DNA of 44,139 bases from Burkholderiales bacterium (GCA_016702555.1 JADJDV010000009.1:1-44139), one strand, 5' to 3'. Shown: positions 7,531 to 16,235, counted from the first letter of the stretch. Made by a program: numbers and translations. The notes: generated by a model not told the origin, from the sequence alone.

Positions 7531-8766
7531 ATGGCTTTTTGGCAGAACATCTGGACCTGGCTGGGAGGCAGCGGGACGTCCCGTAACGCTGGCGACCAGA
7601 CCAGCGGCCCGATGGGCTACGCCGCGCCGTCCCCGGTTGAGGTGAATGAAGACTCTGCCATGCAGTTGTCGGCAGTGTGGGCGTGTGTGCGCCTGCTCTC
7701 CGAGACGGTGGCGAGCTTGCCTGTCAACGTGTACCGCAAGACGGCGACGGGACGCGAGCTGGCGCCGGATCACTGGCTATCGCTGCTGATGGCGCGCAAG
7801 CCGAACCGCTACCAGACGAAAGTGGAGTTTTTCGAGACTCTGATGCTGAATCTGGCGCTGCATGGCAACGCCTACGCCAAGATCACGAAAGTAGGTGGGA
7901 AGATCCGCTCCCTGCTGCCATTGATGGCCGCGCAGATCGAAACCAAGCTGCTGCCGGATGGGTCCGTGGTGCACCTGTACCACGCAGACGGCAACATAGA
8001 TGCGCTGTCGTCTGATTCTGTGTGGCATGTGAAGCTGTACGGCAACGGCATTGTGGGCAAATCCCCGCTCGCTTTTGGCCGGAATATGTTCGGTGTCGCC
8101 CAGGCGGCAGAGCAATCTGTGTCAAAAATCTACGCAAACGGCGGCAAGCCCTCTGGCGTTTTGTCGTTTGACCGGCTTTTGACGCCAGCACAGCGGGCAT
8201 CCGTGCGCGAAAACTTCGCCACACTGACCACCGGCACCGACGACCGCCTGTTGGTGATTGAGCAAGGTATGAAATTCGACGCGGTAAGCATGTCGCCGCA
8301 GGATATTGAGCTGCTGGCCAGCCGAAAGCACCAGATTGACGAGATTGCGCGCTGGTTTGGCGTGCCGTCCATCCTTATCAACCAAAACGAGGGCTCCACC
8401 ACCCTCGGAAGCAGCACCGCAGAAATCATTTCAGGCTTCTACAAGCTGAACCTGCGCCCGTACCTGGAACGCATCGAGGCCAGCGTGAAAACGTGGCTTT
8501 TCACGCCAGAAGAGGCAAATCAGTACGAATTTGAGTTCGATTTTGAAGGTTTGCTGCGCTCCGACCTGAAATCACGCCTGGAAGGCTACAGAACAGCCGT
8601 TGCAGGAACGATTTTGACCCCCAATGAGGTGCGCCGCATCGAAGGATGGCCTAGGGTTGAAGGCGGCGATGTGCTGCTCTCGCAAGTGAACATGACACCG
8701 ATTGACAAGCTGGGCCTGCAAGCGCCCAAAGGAAATGCCAATGGACCGCAAGACACTCAGCCTTGA
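7531..8766 (+). CDS. Portal protein (HK97 family)
   Basis: A 411-residue protein with the HK97-type portal signatures: SAVWACVRLLSETVASLPVNVY near the N-terminus, LNLALHGNAYAKI, a WHVKLYGNGIVGKSPL segment, and DEIARWFGVPSILI followed by the LNLRPYLERIE region. The portal forms the dodecameric ring at one capsid vertex through which DNA enters and to which the head-tail connector binds. The start abuts the terL stop; the 3' end overlaps the protease gene by 26 bases. Confidence 0.95.
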   Translation: MAFWQNIWTWLGGSGTSRNAGDQTSGPMGYAAPSPVEVNEDSAMQLSAVWACVRLLSETVASLPVNVYRKTATGRELAPDHWLSLLMARKPNRYQTKVEFFETLMLNLALHGNAYAKITKVGGKIRSLLPLMAAQIETKLLPDGSVVHLYHADGNIDALSSDSVWHVKLYGNGIVGKSPLAFGRNMFGVAQAAEQSVSKIYANGGKPSGVLSFDRLLTPAQRASVRENFATLTTGTDDRLLVIEQGMKFDAVSMSPQDIELLASRKHQIDEIARWFGVPSILINQNEGSTTLGSSTAEIISGFYKLNLRPYLERIEASVKTWLFTPEEANQYEFEFDFEGLLRSDLKSRLEGYRTAVAGTILTPNEVRRIEGWPRVEGGDVLLSQVNMTPIDKLGLQAPKGNANGPQDTQP

Positions 8767-9391
8767 CGCCGCCGAGGTCAAGTTCGCCAGCGACAGGCAC
8801 GGATTCTTTTCCGGTTATGCGTCCAAGTTCGGTGGCGTCGACTCCTACGGAGACACCGTATTCCCGGGTGCCTTCGCGAACACGCTGAAAGACCGCAAGC
8901 GCCCTGTGCAGATGCGCTGGCGCCACTGGGGCGACATCATCGGCAAGTGGACCTCGATGAAAGAAGATGAACACGGCCTGTACGTCGAAGGCGAGCTAAC
9001 CCCAGGCCACTCGCAGGCCGGCGACGTGTACGCCTCGCTCAAGCACGGCGCCATCTCCGGCCTGTCCATCGGCTTTCGGCCCGTCAAGTCCATCGAGAAC
9101 AGCACCGGCGGCCGTGACCTACACGAGATCGACCTGGTAGAGATCAGCATCGTCGAATCCCCAGCCGACCTGGGTGCCCAGGTCGGTGCTGTGAAATCGG
9201 CCATCGAAGAGGCCGAATCACTGAAAGAAATCGAAGCCCTACTGCGCGACGCTGGCGGGTTTTCGCGGGCTGATGCGTGCGCCCTGGTGGCACGCATCAA
9301 GTCCCTGGGTCAGAGCGATTCTGCCCCTGAAAAGAAGGCGAGTTTTGCCCAATTGCTGGCCTTAAACGCCGCAGTAGCCACGCTCTCCTAA
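8741..9391 (+). CDS. HK97-type prohead protease (S78)
   Basis: A 216-residue protease. It has the family pattern FSGYASKFGGVDSYGDTVFPGAF, catalytic His in RWRHWG (His62), and catalytic Ser in SGLSIGF (Ser109), then DLVEISIVESPA. It processes the capsid protein's scaffold-like N-terminus during maturation. I chose ATG 8741 because AAAGGA lies 7 bases upstream; ATG 8735 is two codons earlier and too near that site. The gene overlaps the portal gene and is followed by a terminator at 9414-9436. Confidence 0.93.
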   Translation: MDRKTLSLDAAEVKFASDRHGFFSGYASKFGGVDSYGDTVFPGAFANTLKDRKRPVQMRWRHWGDIIGKWTSMKEDEHGLYVEGELTPGHSQAGDVYASLKHGAISGLSIGFRPVKSIENSTGGRDLHEIDLVEISIVESPADLGAQVGAVKSAIEEAESLKEIEALLRDAGGFSRADACALVARIKSLGQSDSAPEKKASFAQLLALNAAVATLS

Positions 9392-9413
9392 GCCAGCATC
9401 CATCCCCCCAACC

Positions 9414-9436
9414 AAACCGCCCTAGAGGCGGTTTTT
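9414..9436 (+). terminator. Intrinsic terminator after the protease gene
   Basis: The stem AAACCGCC/GGCGGTTT with a 5-base loop is followed by a run of T. It lies between the protease and capsid genes, so it may lower read-through or mark the start of a separate capsid transcript. Confidence 0.8.
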
Positions 9437-9465
9437 GCGTTTCTGGACGCAGAAAGACCATAGCC

Positions 9466-10617
9466 ATGACTACTGAATTTCAAGCCGTGCAAGACGGCAT
9501 CAACGCCCTGCAATCGAAGCTGGGCGCAGAACTGAAGTCTGCCATCGAGAAGTTCGAGGGCCAGCTCAACGAAAAGGGCAACGTCGCCACCGAAGCCAAG
9601 GATGCCGTGCGCGTCCTGTCGGAGAAGTTCGACCAGCAAATGACCGAACTGGCGCAAAAGATGGAAACCGCCAAAGGCGGCGAAGTCTCGGCCCTGTCCG
9701 CTGGTGACGCTTTCGTGAAGTCGGACGAGTTCAAGGCGCTGATCGAGCGCAAGAGCCCCACGGCCCGCGTGGAAGTGAAGAACACCGTTCTGAACACCAG
9801 CACCACCACCAGCTACCCGCAGACGAACCCAGGCATTGTCCCTGGCGTGTTCAAGCCATTGACCATTCGTGACGTGCTGCCATCGGGCACCACGAACGCC
9901 ATCATGGTGGTCGGCACCAAGGAAGCCACGCGCACGAACAGCGCTGCCGAAGTCGAACAGGGCGGCGCAAAGGCCGAATCTGCTCTGACTTTCAGCCAGT
10001 ACAACGTGCCAATCGAGACGATTGCCCACTTCATCAAGGTATCGAACCAGCTTTTGGCAGATGCCCCTGCGGTGGTTTCGTACATCGACACGTTCCTGCG
10101 CTACGGCCTTGATGAGCGCATCGACCTGCAGCTGCTCAAGGGTGACGGCACCACGCCAAACCTCTCGGGCATTCTGGATGCGGGCAACTTCACCGCCTTC
10201 ACCCCCACAGCTGGTGCAAACCTGGTTGAGTCCATCAACAAGGCGAAGTACGCGCTGTGGGCCAACGGCTACGCGCCTGACACGGTGATCGTGAACCCTG
10301 CCAATTGGGCGGCAATGGAAGTGCTGCGCGAAGGCGCTGGCACGGGCGCATATCTGTACGGTGCCCCAGGCACCAATGCAGGCATGAACCCATTCGGCGT
10401 GCGCGTGGTGCTCTCCAGCAACATGACCGCGGGCCAGTTCGCTATTGGCCAGTTCGCCCGCTCTTCCATGGTCTGGAACCGCCAGGGCATCACGGTTGAG
10501 ATGGGTTACGTCAACGCCGACTTCACGAACAACCTCGTGACGATCCGCGCTGAGTGCCGCATGGGCCTCGAAACCCGTGTTCCCGGCGCTGTGCTGTCGG
10601 GCGCCATCACCGCCTAA
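9466..10617 (+). CDS. Major capsid protein (HK97 fold)
   Basis: A 383-residue protein. Residues ~1-90 are predicted coiled coil rich in Glu, Lys and Ala (the delta or scaffold-like domain cleaved by the protease). The rest shows HK97 capsid features: TSYPQTNPGIVPGVFKPLTIRDVLP, PIETIAHFIKVSNQLLAD, the LLKGDGTTPNLSGIL loop, and a C-terminal VTIRAECRMGLETRVPGA strand. It builds the icosahedral shell. It sits alone between a terminator and a hairpin, in keeping with high separate expression. Confidence 0.96.
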   Translation: MTTEFQAVQDGINALQSKLGAELKSAIEKFEGQLNEKGNVATEAKDAVRVLSEKFDQQMTELAQKMETAKGGEVSALSAGDAFVKSDEFKALIERKSPTARVEVKNTVLNTSTTTSYPQTNPGIVPGVFKPLTIRDVLPSGTTNAIMVVGTKEATRTNSAAEVEQGGAKAESALTFSQYNVPIETIAHFIKVSNQLLADAPAVVSYIDTFLRYGLDERIDLQLLKGDGTTPNLSGILDAGNFTAFTPTAGANLVESINKAKYALWANGYAPDTVIVNPANWAAMEVLREGAGTGAYLYGAPGTNAGMNPFGVRVVLSSNMTAGQFAIGQFARSSMVWNRQGITVEMGYVNADFTNNLVTIRAECRMGLETRVPGAVLSGAITA

Positions 10618-10624
10618 GCGATTT

Positions 10625-10648
10625 GGGGCTGGCCTTCGGGCTGGCCCC
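10625..10648 (+). other. UUCG-type RNA hairpin after the capsid gene
   Basis: A 10-bp stem (GGGGCTGGCC with GGCTGGCCCC, two G-U pairs) closes a TTCG tetraloop. No T-run follows, so it is unlikely to be a strong terminator. It may stabilise the 3' end of the capsid mRNA or reduce read-through. Confidence 0.55.
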
Positions 10649-10664
10649 ATTCCAAAGGAACCCC

Positions 10665-10856
10665 ATGAAATACAAAGCCACTGAGTCGTTTTTGCACGAC
10701 GAGCTGGGCGCGGTTGCCAAAGGCCAGGACGTAGAAGCTACGCCCGCTCAGGCCGTCACGCCGCTGATGCTGGGCTATTTCGAACCATACGAAACCAAGG
10801 TTGTGCGCGAAGTGCCGCAAGAGCCCACCAAAACGCCCGCCAAGGCCAAGAAGTAA
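10665..10856 (+). CDS. Small protein after the capsid gene
   Basis: A 63-residue protein starting at ATG 10665 behind an AAAGGA ribosome site. It has a short beta-rich start (KYKATESFLHDELGAVAKG) resembling small SH3-like decoration or hypothetical head proteins found at this place, and a Lys/Pro-rich tail (PTKTPAKAKK). It stops one base before the connector gene. Function is not established. Confidence 0.65.
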   Translation: MKYKATESFLHDELGAVAKGQDVEATPAQAVTPLMLGYFEPYETKVVREVPQEPTKTPAKAKK

Positions 10857-11177
10857 ATGCTCCTAGACCTCGCCACCGTAAAGCTGCACCTGCGCGTTGA
10901 TGACAGTGCAGAGGATGCACTGATCGGCCTGTACGCCACTGCTGCGGAAGAGTCTGCCATGCAGTTCCTCGGGCGCACGATCTATGCAACTGAGCTTGCG
11001 CAGGGCCTGGACACGGCTGGCATTGTCATCAACCCAGCGATTCAGGCCGCTCTGCTGCTGATCGTCGGGCACCTGTACGCCAATCGTGAAGATGTGCTGG
11101 CTGGTGTGTCCGTGGCCCAACTTCCGAACGGCTCGCAGTACCTGCTGCAGCCGTACCGCGCCGGATTGGGAGTCTGA
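10857..11177 (+). CDS. Head-tail connector (HK97 gp6-like)
   Basis: A 106-residue protein with the gp6-like pattern: LLDLATVKLHLRVD at the N-terminus, then a helical region (DALIGLYATAAEESAMQFLGR) and a PAIQAALLLIVGHLYANRE segment. This family forms the ring beneath the portal, the first connector layer. It starts directly after the previous stop. Confidence 0.9.
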   Translation: MLLDLATVKLHLRVDDSAEDALIGLYATAAEESAMQFLGRTIYATELAQGLDTAGIVINPAIQAALLLIVGHLYANREDVLAGVSVAQLPNGSQYLLQPYRAGLGV

Positions 11178-11181
11178 GGCC

Positions 11182-11526
11182 ATGCAAGGAGCCGGACCCA
11201 TGCGACACCGCGTCGCCTTCCGCAAACAGGGCGAGGGCCGCGACATCTACGGCCAGCCCATCCCGGCGCCCGTCACCGTCGCCACTGTGTGGGCGCATGT
11301 ACGCCCCATGGGCAGCAATGAAAGAGTCGCCGCCGCGCAGATGCAGAGTGGGCAGACCCATGTCGTCACCGTGCGCTACCAGGGCGCACTGGCAGCCGCC
11401 GATGGATCGTGGTGGATCGAGCACCGCGGCCGCACCCTGGCCATCATTGGACTACCGGAGAATCATGATGAACGAGACCGATGGCTTCGATTCCGATGCG
11501 CCGAAGGCTCCGGCGTCGGCGCCTGA
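11182..11526 (+). CDS. Head closure / head-tail adaptor protein
   Basis: A 114-residue protein whose start (MRHRVAFRKQGEGRDIYGQP) and middle (VTVATVWAHVRPMGSNERVAAAQMQ) match the phage head-tail joining family related to SPP1 gp16. Another start at 11200 has AGGAG about 9 bases upstream and would give 108 residues. It lies in the expected position between the gp6-like and gp10-like genes. Confidence 0.85.
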   Translation: MQGAGPMRHRVAFRKQGEGRDIYGQPIPAPVTVATVWAHVRPMGSNERVAAAQMQSGQTHVVTVRYQGALAAADGSWWIEHRGRTLAIIGLPENHDERDRWLRFRCAEGSGVGA

Positions 11527-11689
11527 ACCCGAGCCGCCACGCTGGCCCTACTTCCGCCACTTCGTGTTCGCCAAAAACTGCACCAACAAGTACGGCCATT
11601 TCAGGATCGGCGACCGCTCGCGCGGCGCGTTCTCGCGCGAATTAGTGGATAGCTACTTGAAGGCCGGGATACTGGTGCGCCGTGCTTGA
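11468..11689 (+). CDS. Small hypothetical protein in the connector cluster
   Basis: A 73-residue ORF starting inside the 3' end of the adaptor gene, with GGAG seven bases before ATG 11468 (ATG 11465 is also in frame). The first third is Pro- and Ala-rich and acidic; the second part (WPYFRHFVFAKNCTNKYGHFRIGDRSRGAFSRELVDSYLKAGILVRR) is well structured and basic. Overlaps at both ends suggest a true coupled gene. No function recognised. Confidence 0.65.
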   Translation: MNETDGFDSDAPKAPASAPEPEPPRWPYFRHFVFAKNCTNKYGHFRIGDRSRGAFSRELVDSYLKAGILVRRA

Positions 11690-12200
11690 ATTTGAGATTC
11701 AAGGGCTGGCGGAATTGAAGCGCCAGCTTGACACATTGCCCGCAAAGATAGAGGGCAACGTCATGCGCGGTGCATTGCGGGCCGGTGTCAACGTGCTGAA
11801 AAAGGAAGCCGAGGCGCACGTCCCAGTCAAGACCGGTGCGCTGCGAAAGAGTATGCGGATCAGCTTCGCCAGAAAGAGTCAGCGATACGGCTGGCTGCGC
11901 GCTCACCTCAAGGCTGGAAACAAGGAAGCCTGGTACGCGCACCTGATAGAGTACGGCACCGCAAGCTACTACAGCGGCACCGGCAAGACCGTGGGCGGCC
12001 CATACGACATTCGCGCCAGCAAAGGAAAGAGCCTGTTCTTCGCCGGGATTTTCAGCCAGGTCATCACGCATCCCGGCATTCGCCCGCAGCCATTCATGCG
12101 GCCCGCGCTGGATAAAGCCGCCGCCCCGGCGCTGGATGCCGTGGCGCACTACATCCGCAACCGCCTGCCGAAAGAACTGGCGAAGCACGGAGCCGCCTGA
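11682..12200 (+). CDS. HK97 gp10-like tail completion protein
   Basis: A 172-residue protein starting at GTG 11682, overlapping the preceding ORF by 8 bases. The pattern GLAELKRQLDTLP, the ALRAGVNVLKKEAEAHVPVKTGALRKSMRIS segment, and YAHLIEYGTASYYSG and RPQPFMRPALDKA regions are diagnostic of the HK97 gp10 family, which joins the head connector to the tail. The stop shares a base with the next start. Confidence 0.92.
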   Translation: MLEFEIQGLAELKRQLDTLPAKIEGNVMRGALRAGVNVLKKEAEAHVPVKTGALRKSMRISFARKSQRYGWLRAHLKAGNKEAWYAHLIEYGTASYYSGTGKTVGGPYDIRASKGKSLFFAGIFSQVITHPGIRPQPFMRPALDKAAAPALDAVAHYIRNRLPKELAKHGAA

Positions 12201-12589
12201 TGCACGCCGAGGATGTAGTCGCTGAAATTCTGGCTGGCTTCACCGGGGCCACCGTCGCACTGGAGCAAGCGCCGCAGTCGAGCACTTACCCGTTGCTGAT
12301 CTACACCGTAGTTAGCGACTTCGCGCTGGATCGCCTGTGCGGAACGGCGACTACCTGGAAGGCCCGCATCCAGATCAACCCGGTGGCGGCAGGGCCGGGG
12401 GCAGTCAACGCCCTACACGACCAGGTGCGCGCATTGCTTGAAGTGCGCGGCCAGCGCAGCGTCGGCACCCGCACCGTGCTTGCCTGCATCCATCTCTCAT
12501 TCGGCCCATGGGACAAGCAGCCCGTGAACGACACCAATTCGTCAGCCCTGTGGACTAAGCCCGCAGATTACATGCTGACGTACCGATAG
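12200..12589 (+). CDS. DUF3168 tail terminator / completion protein
   Basis: A 129-residue protein with the DUF3168 layout: an N-terminal helix (EDVVAEILAGF), a PLLIYTVVSDFALDRLCG strand pair, a region of the type WKARIQI, a helix ALHDQVRALLE, and a final strand ending in ADYMLTYR. Members cap the tail tube. It is the last gene of the connector operon; a terminator follows at 12611. Confidence 0.88.
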   Translation: MHAEDVVAEILAGFTGATVALEQAPQSSTYPLLIYTVVSDFALDRLCGTATTWKARIQINPVAAGPGAVNALHDQVRALLEVRGQRSVGTRTVLACIHLSFGPWDKQPVNDTNSSALWTKPADYMLTYR

Positions 12590-12610
12590 CGCCGGCAACG
12601 GCGTGAACGC

Positions 12611-12635
12611 AAGCCACCTTCGGGTGGCTTTTTTT
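12611..12635 (+). terminator. Intrinsic terminator after the connector genes
   Basis: The stem AAGCCACC/GGTGGCTT closes a TTCG loop and is followed by at least five T. It separates the connector genes from the tail tube gene. Confidence 0.88.
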
Positions 12636-12672
12636 ATGGCCCGCCGACGCGGGATTTTCAAAAGGAAAAGCC

Positions 12673-13122
12673 ATGACTTTGCACGCAGCGGCGGAAACCT
12701 GCATCTCTGTGAGTGCAGCCAATCCAGCCACCAACGACGCCACCGGATTTTCGGCGCTCACGTTCACGCAAGTGGGCGAGCTCGAAACCATTGGCGATAT
12801 CACGCGCCGTAAGGCCGCGATCACCTTCGGCAACTTGTGCACCGGCAAGACCACCACCCTGAAGGGCGGTGAAGAGGGCGTCACCGTCGAGATCGGCGTT
12901 GGCCTTGACCGTGACAATGCGGGTCAGACCCTGATGACCGCCGGTTACGACGATACCGATCCGTACAGCTTCAAGATCACCGAATCGAACGGCGATGCCG
13001 TGTACTTCCGAGCCTACGTGATGCAGGACAGCATCCGCTACGGCGGGATGAACGATGTGGTCAAAGGCAGCTATTCGCTCGGCCTGCTGACCGAAACCTT
13101 CGTGGTCGTCAACGCGACCTAA
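12673..13122 (+). CDS. Major tail tube protein
   Basis: A 149-residue protein with the layout of siphovirus major tail proteins: an early FTQVGELETIGDITRRKAAI segment, TLKGGEEGVTVEIGV, then YSFKITESNGDAVYFRAYVM and a C-terminal GLLTETFVVVNAT. It polymerises around the tape measure. It has its own AAAGGA ribosome site and is bracketed by terminators on both sides, as often seen for abundant structural genes. Confidence 0.9.
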   Translation: MTLHAAAETCISVSAANPATNDATGFSALTFTQVGELETIGDITRRKAAITFGNLCTGKTTTLKGGEEGVTVEIGVGLDRDNAGQTLMTAGYDDTDPYSFKITESNGDAVYFRAYVMQDSIRYGGMNDVVKGSYSLGLLTETFVVVNAT

Positions 13123-13126
13123 GCCA

Positions 13127-13155
13127 AACGGCCCCTTAACCGGGGCCGTTTTCTT
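13127..13155 (+). terminator. Intrinsic terminator after the tail tube gene
   Basis: The stem AACGGCCCC/GGGGCCGTT with a short TTAACC loop is followed by TTCTTT. Confidence 0.85.
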
Positions 13156-13179
13156 TCATCCCGCAACTACATTGAGACC

Positions 13180-13584
13180 ATGGGATTCAACCTCAAGAGC
13201 ATCAAGACCGTCCAGACCTTTGACTACGAAGTCAAGGACGAACAGGGCAACCCGACCGGCGTGATCTTCACCCTGGCTGGCCCGAATCACCCGATTCGCA
13301 AAGCCGCGCAGATGGCGGCAAACCGCAAGCTCATTGCATCGGCCCGCAAGACCGGGCGCGTCGAGTTGCCCGACCCGGAAGACTCCGAAGCGCAGCGCGT
13401 CAAGGACTTGACCGCCTTCACTTTGGGCTGGCGCGGCTACGCCGACGAAAGCGGCGAAGTTGCCTTCACGCCCGAGGCCGCATCGGCGCTGTACGGCGAC
13501 CCTGAGTTGCTGTGGCTGTCGAACCAGATCGACGCTGCGCTGGGTGAGCAAGACCGTTTTACCAAGCGCGTCGGGACGAACTAA
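13180..13584 (+). CDS. Tail assembly chaperone (gpG-like)
   Basis: A 134-residue protein between the tail tube and tape measure genes, the position of lambda gpG. It opens with KSIKTVQTFDYEV, then a GVIFTLAGPNHPIRKAAQMAANR segment common in this family, and ends near WLSNQIDAALGEQDRF. A second frame, -1 relative to this one, stays open from before the stop to 13997 and continues with protein-like sequence, so this gene probably also yields a longer frameshift product. Chaperones of this type bind the tape measure protein during tail assembly. Confidence 0.85.
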   Translation: MGFNLKSIKTVQTFDYEVKDEQGNPTGVIFTLAGPNHPIRKAAQMAANRKLIASARKTGRVELPDPEDSEAQRVKDLTAFTLGWRGYADESGEVAFTPEAASALYGDPELLWLSNQIDAALGEQDRFTKRVGTN

Positions 13585-13997
13585 CCGCTGAAGTCGAGCT
13601 TTACGCCCGCCACCTCGCATGGCTCAGATCGCCAGTTGACCGCAAGTCGGACAACTGGCTGACGCACGGCCAGAAGCTAGAGCGTGACGGGCAAGAGCTT
13701 TCACTTCCGCCCGTTGCGGCGCGCTACCTGATCGACGCCCTTGACGAGCTGGGATGGGCCATGCCCACCGGCATGGGCAATGCGCCGCTGTCCTGCACCG
13801 AGATCGAAGCATGGCAGCGCTGCACACACACCCGGCTGGAGCCGTGGGAGTTTGCGCTGATCCGCAGTGCCTCAACCGCCTACGTCATCCAGTCCGTCGC
13901 TGATGACACTCACCCGCCGTACGCGGAGCAGCCCTACATGAAACCCGCCATCGCCGGAGCCTTCAAAGCACTGGCCGAACGCCTCCGCAAGAAATAA
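13557..13997 (+). CDS. Chaperone frameshift extension (gpT-like)
   Basis: This frame has no good start of its own at its 5' end, yet it reads as a protein right up to the overlap with gpG: DELTAEVELYARHLAWLRSPVDRKSDNW, then a Pro-rich hinge and an EPWEFALIRSAS segment, ending KALAERLRKK. It lies in the -1 frame relative to gpG. The TTTT at 13557-13560 (CGT TTT ACC in the gpG frame) lets tRNA-Phe re-pair after a -1 slip. The fused product would be about 272 residues, like lambda gpG-T. The slip site is my inference; the classical X-XXY-YYZ pattern is not fully met. Confidence 0.7.
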   Translation, partial: FYQARRDELTAEVELYARHLAWLRSPVDRKSDNWLTHGQKLERDGQELSLPPVAARYLIDALDELGWAMPTGMGNAPLSCTEIEAWQRCTHTRLEPWEFALIRSASTAYVIQSVADDTHPPYAEQPYMKPAIAGAFKALAERLRKK

Positions 13998-14000
13998 GTC

Positions 14001-16235
14001 ATGGCATCTGTTGGATCACTGACTATCGAGATGGCGGCGAACGTCGCTCGCTTGCAGACCGACATGAAGCGCGCCGTGGATACGGTAGAGGGCGCCATGT
14101 CGCAGATGCGCAAAGCCGCCGGGCTGGCTGCGGGCGCAATGGCGGCCATCGGCGTCGGCATGTCCGTAAGCGCGTTCACCGGCTGGATTCGCTCGGCCAT
14201 CGACGCGGCCGACGCCATGTCCAAGCTGAGCCAGAAAACAGGCGTCGCCGTGAAGGACGTGGCCGGACTGCAGCTCGCTTACCAGCAGTCGGGCCTCGGT
14301 GCCGACATGTTCGAGAAAACCATGGCGCGCATGTCCCGCACCATGGTTGAAGGCAACAAGGCGTTCGACGCCATGGGCGTGAAGGTGCGCGACACGTCTG
14401 GCCAGCTGCGCCCGATGAAGGACGTGCTGGGCGACGTGGCCGACAAGTTCGCCGGTTACGAGGACGGCGCCGCCAAGGCCGCGCTTGCGCAGGAGATTTT
14501 CGGCAAGGCCGGCGCCGACATGATCCCGCTGCTGAACAGCGGCAGCGAAGCCCTTGCAGAGATGGACGAATGGGCGCAGAAGCTGGGTCTGACGCTTGAC
14601 GACGAAACCGCCACGAAGGCCGAGGAGTTCAACGACACGCTTGATTTGCTGGGCATGGGACTGTCCGGTGTCGGGAGGCAGATCGCCGCCGAGATGCTGC
14701 CCACGCTGACATCGCTGGCGGGCGAGCTGCTGCAAACCGCGACTGACTCGGGCGCGCTCACCACTGCGGCAAGCGCCCTGAGCACCATGCTCAAAGGCCT
14801 GTACACGGTGGCCGCTGGTGGTGTGCAAATCTTTGCCAACCTCGGGCGCTTCATTGGCGCCGCCGCTGCCGCCTTGGTTGCTGTCACGCAAGGCAACTTC
14901 GCGGGCGCAAAGGACATCATGAACCAGGTGCAGGCCGACAACACAGCGGCTGGACAGAAATACCTGGAAAGCATGAAGCGCCTGTGGAACGACACCGGCA
15001 ATGCTGGTGTGCAGGCTATGGCCGCAGTGTCCAGCGCAGCTACCCGCGCCGCGCCCATCGTCGAGAAGCCGGGCGGCGCCGCGAAGAAATCCATGAAGGA
15101 GGCCAAGGACGCCGCCATGGAGCTGTACCAGCAGCTCACCATGAAGCAAGTCGGCCTAGACCCCAAGTTCTACGCCGACCTGAACAAGCTGCACAGCGCG
15201 TATCAGAAAGGTCAGATCAACATCGATCAGTACCGCGACGCTGTCGGCCTGCTGATCGAAAAACAGGAGTTCTACCGCGACCTGCAAAAGCAACTGATCT
15301 CCGCCGCGCAGCTGGCGAACAAGATCGCCGAAGACGCCATAGAAGCCGACGAAAAGCGCCGCGTGCAGGTCGAGGGCCAGATCAAGTCCGCGCGCGAAAT
15401 GCTCGACAACATCAAATTCGAGACCGCCGCGCTGCGGATGACCAACGCCGAGCGCGAGGTCGCCATTGCCCTGCGCGACCTCGAGCGCCAGGGCATCGTC
15501 GAGGGCACCGAGGCCTACCGCGCCTATGCCGAGCAAATCCGCGAGGCGGTGCTTAACAAGGACGCCGTCGAAACCAGCATCGCCGCGCAAAAAGAGATCG
15601 AAGACGAGTGGCGCAAAACCACCGACCAGATGGGCCAGTCCCTCACTGACGCGCTCATGCAGGGCGGCAAGTCCGTCGCCGAATACCTGAAAGGCCTGTT
15701 CCGCACGCTGGTTCTGCGGCCCATCCTGCAGCCCATCGCCATGGGCATCAGCGGCGGCATCATGTCGCTGATGGGCGGCACCGCCATGGCAGGGCAGGGC
15801 GGCGGCGGCATTGGCGGCGTCGGCAACCTGCTCGGCATGGGCAGCAACCTGATCGGCGGCCAATTCGGCAGCCTGCTGGGTCTGGGCAACCTGGGCGCCG
15901 GCCTTCAGGCCGGCCTGGGTGCCATCGTCGGCGAGGCCGGCATGCTCGGCGGCATCAATGCCGGATGGACCTCGATGATGGCCGGCAACGTCGGCGGCGG
16001 CATCGGCACCATGCTTGGCGCTGCGGCTCCGGTCTTGCTGCCGCTGGCTGCGCTGTTCGCCTCGGGTGCGTTTTCACGCAAACACGCCCAGCACAACCTC
16101 GAAGGCACATTCGGCGGCGCCACCGGTTTCGAGGGCAACTGGCACGACTACTACAAGGGCGGCATGCTGCGGTCGAGCAAGACCGAAAACACCCCCCTCG
16201 ACAGCACCACCCTCAACGCCCTGCGCGCCGCCTGA
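14001..16235 (+). CDS. Tape measure protein, N-terminal and central part
   Basis: The tail tape measure protein sets tail length. This first 744-residue part has the family start (GSLTIEMAANVARLQTDMKRAVDTVEGAM), a hydrophobic Ala/Gly segment (~33-55), VAGLQLAYQQSGL, then long helices and a Gly-rich hydrophobic stretch at ~575-690. The frame stops at 16233 only because one C seems to be missing in a C-run at about 16230: restoring it continues the protein as ALRAALKAQEAAITDYAKVLGLS. I therefore regard 14001-19145 as one gene of about 1,710 codons, interrupted in this sequence by small indels. Confidence 0.88.
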   Translation: MASVGSLTIEMAANVARLQTDMKRAVDTVEGAMSQMRKAAGLAAGAMAAIGVGMSVSAFTGWIRSAIDAADAMSKLSQKTGVAVKDVAGLQLAYQQSGLGADMFEKTMARMSRTMVEGNKAFDAMGVKVRDTSGQLRPMKDVLGDVADKFAGYEDGAAKAALAQEIFGKAGADMIPLLNSGSEALAEMDEWAQKLGLTLDDETATKAEEFNDTLDLLGMGLSGVGRQIAAEMLPTLTSLAGELLQTATDSGALTTAASALSTMLKGLYTVAAGGVQIFANLGRFIGAAAAALVAVTQGNFAGAKDIMNQVQADNTAAGQKYLESMKRLWNDTGNAGVQAMAAVSSAATRAAPIVEKPGGAAKKSMKEAKDAAMELYQQLTMKQVGLDPKFYADLNKLHSAYQKGQINIDQYRDAVGLLIEKQEFYRDLQKQLISAAQLANKIAEDAIEADEKRRVQVEGQIKSAREMLDNIKFETAALRMTNAEREVAIALRDLERQGIVEGTEAYRAYAEQIREAVLNKDAVETSIAAQKEIEDEWRKTTDQMGQSLTDALMQGGKSVAEYLKGLFRTLVLRPILQPIAMGISGGIMSLMGGTAMAGQGGGGIGGVGNLLGMGSNLIGGQFGSLLGLGNLGAGLQAGLGAIVGEAGMLGGINAGWTSMMAGNVGGGIGTMLGAAAPVLLPLAALFASGAFSRKHAQHNLEGTFGGATGFEGNWHDYYKGGMLRSSKTENTPLDSTTLNALRAA

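Noticed and set aside
6570..7550. Leftward ORF of 326 codons
   Set aside because: Antisense to the large terminase gene with Walker and nuclease motifs.
9388..10650. Leftward ORF of 420 codons
   Set aside because: Antisense to the major capsid gene, which has family signatures and a ribosome site.
14016..15149. Leftward ORFs of 236-377 codons
   Set aside because: Antisense to the tape measure gene and of unlikely composition (His-, Gly- and Leu-rich).
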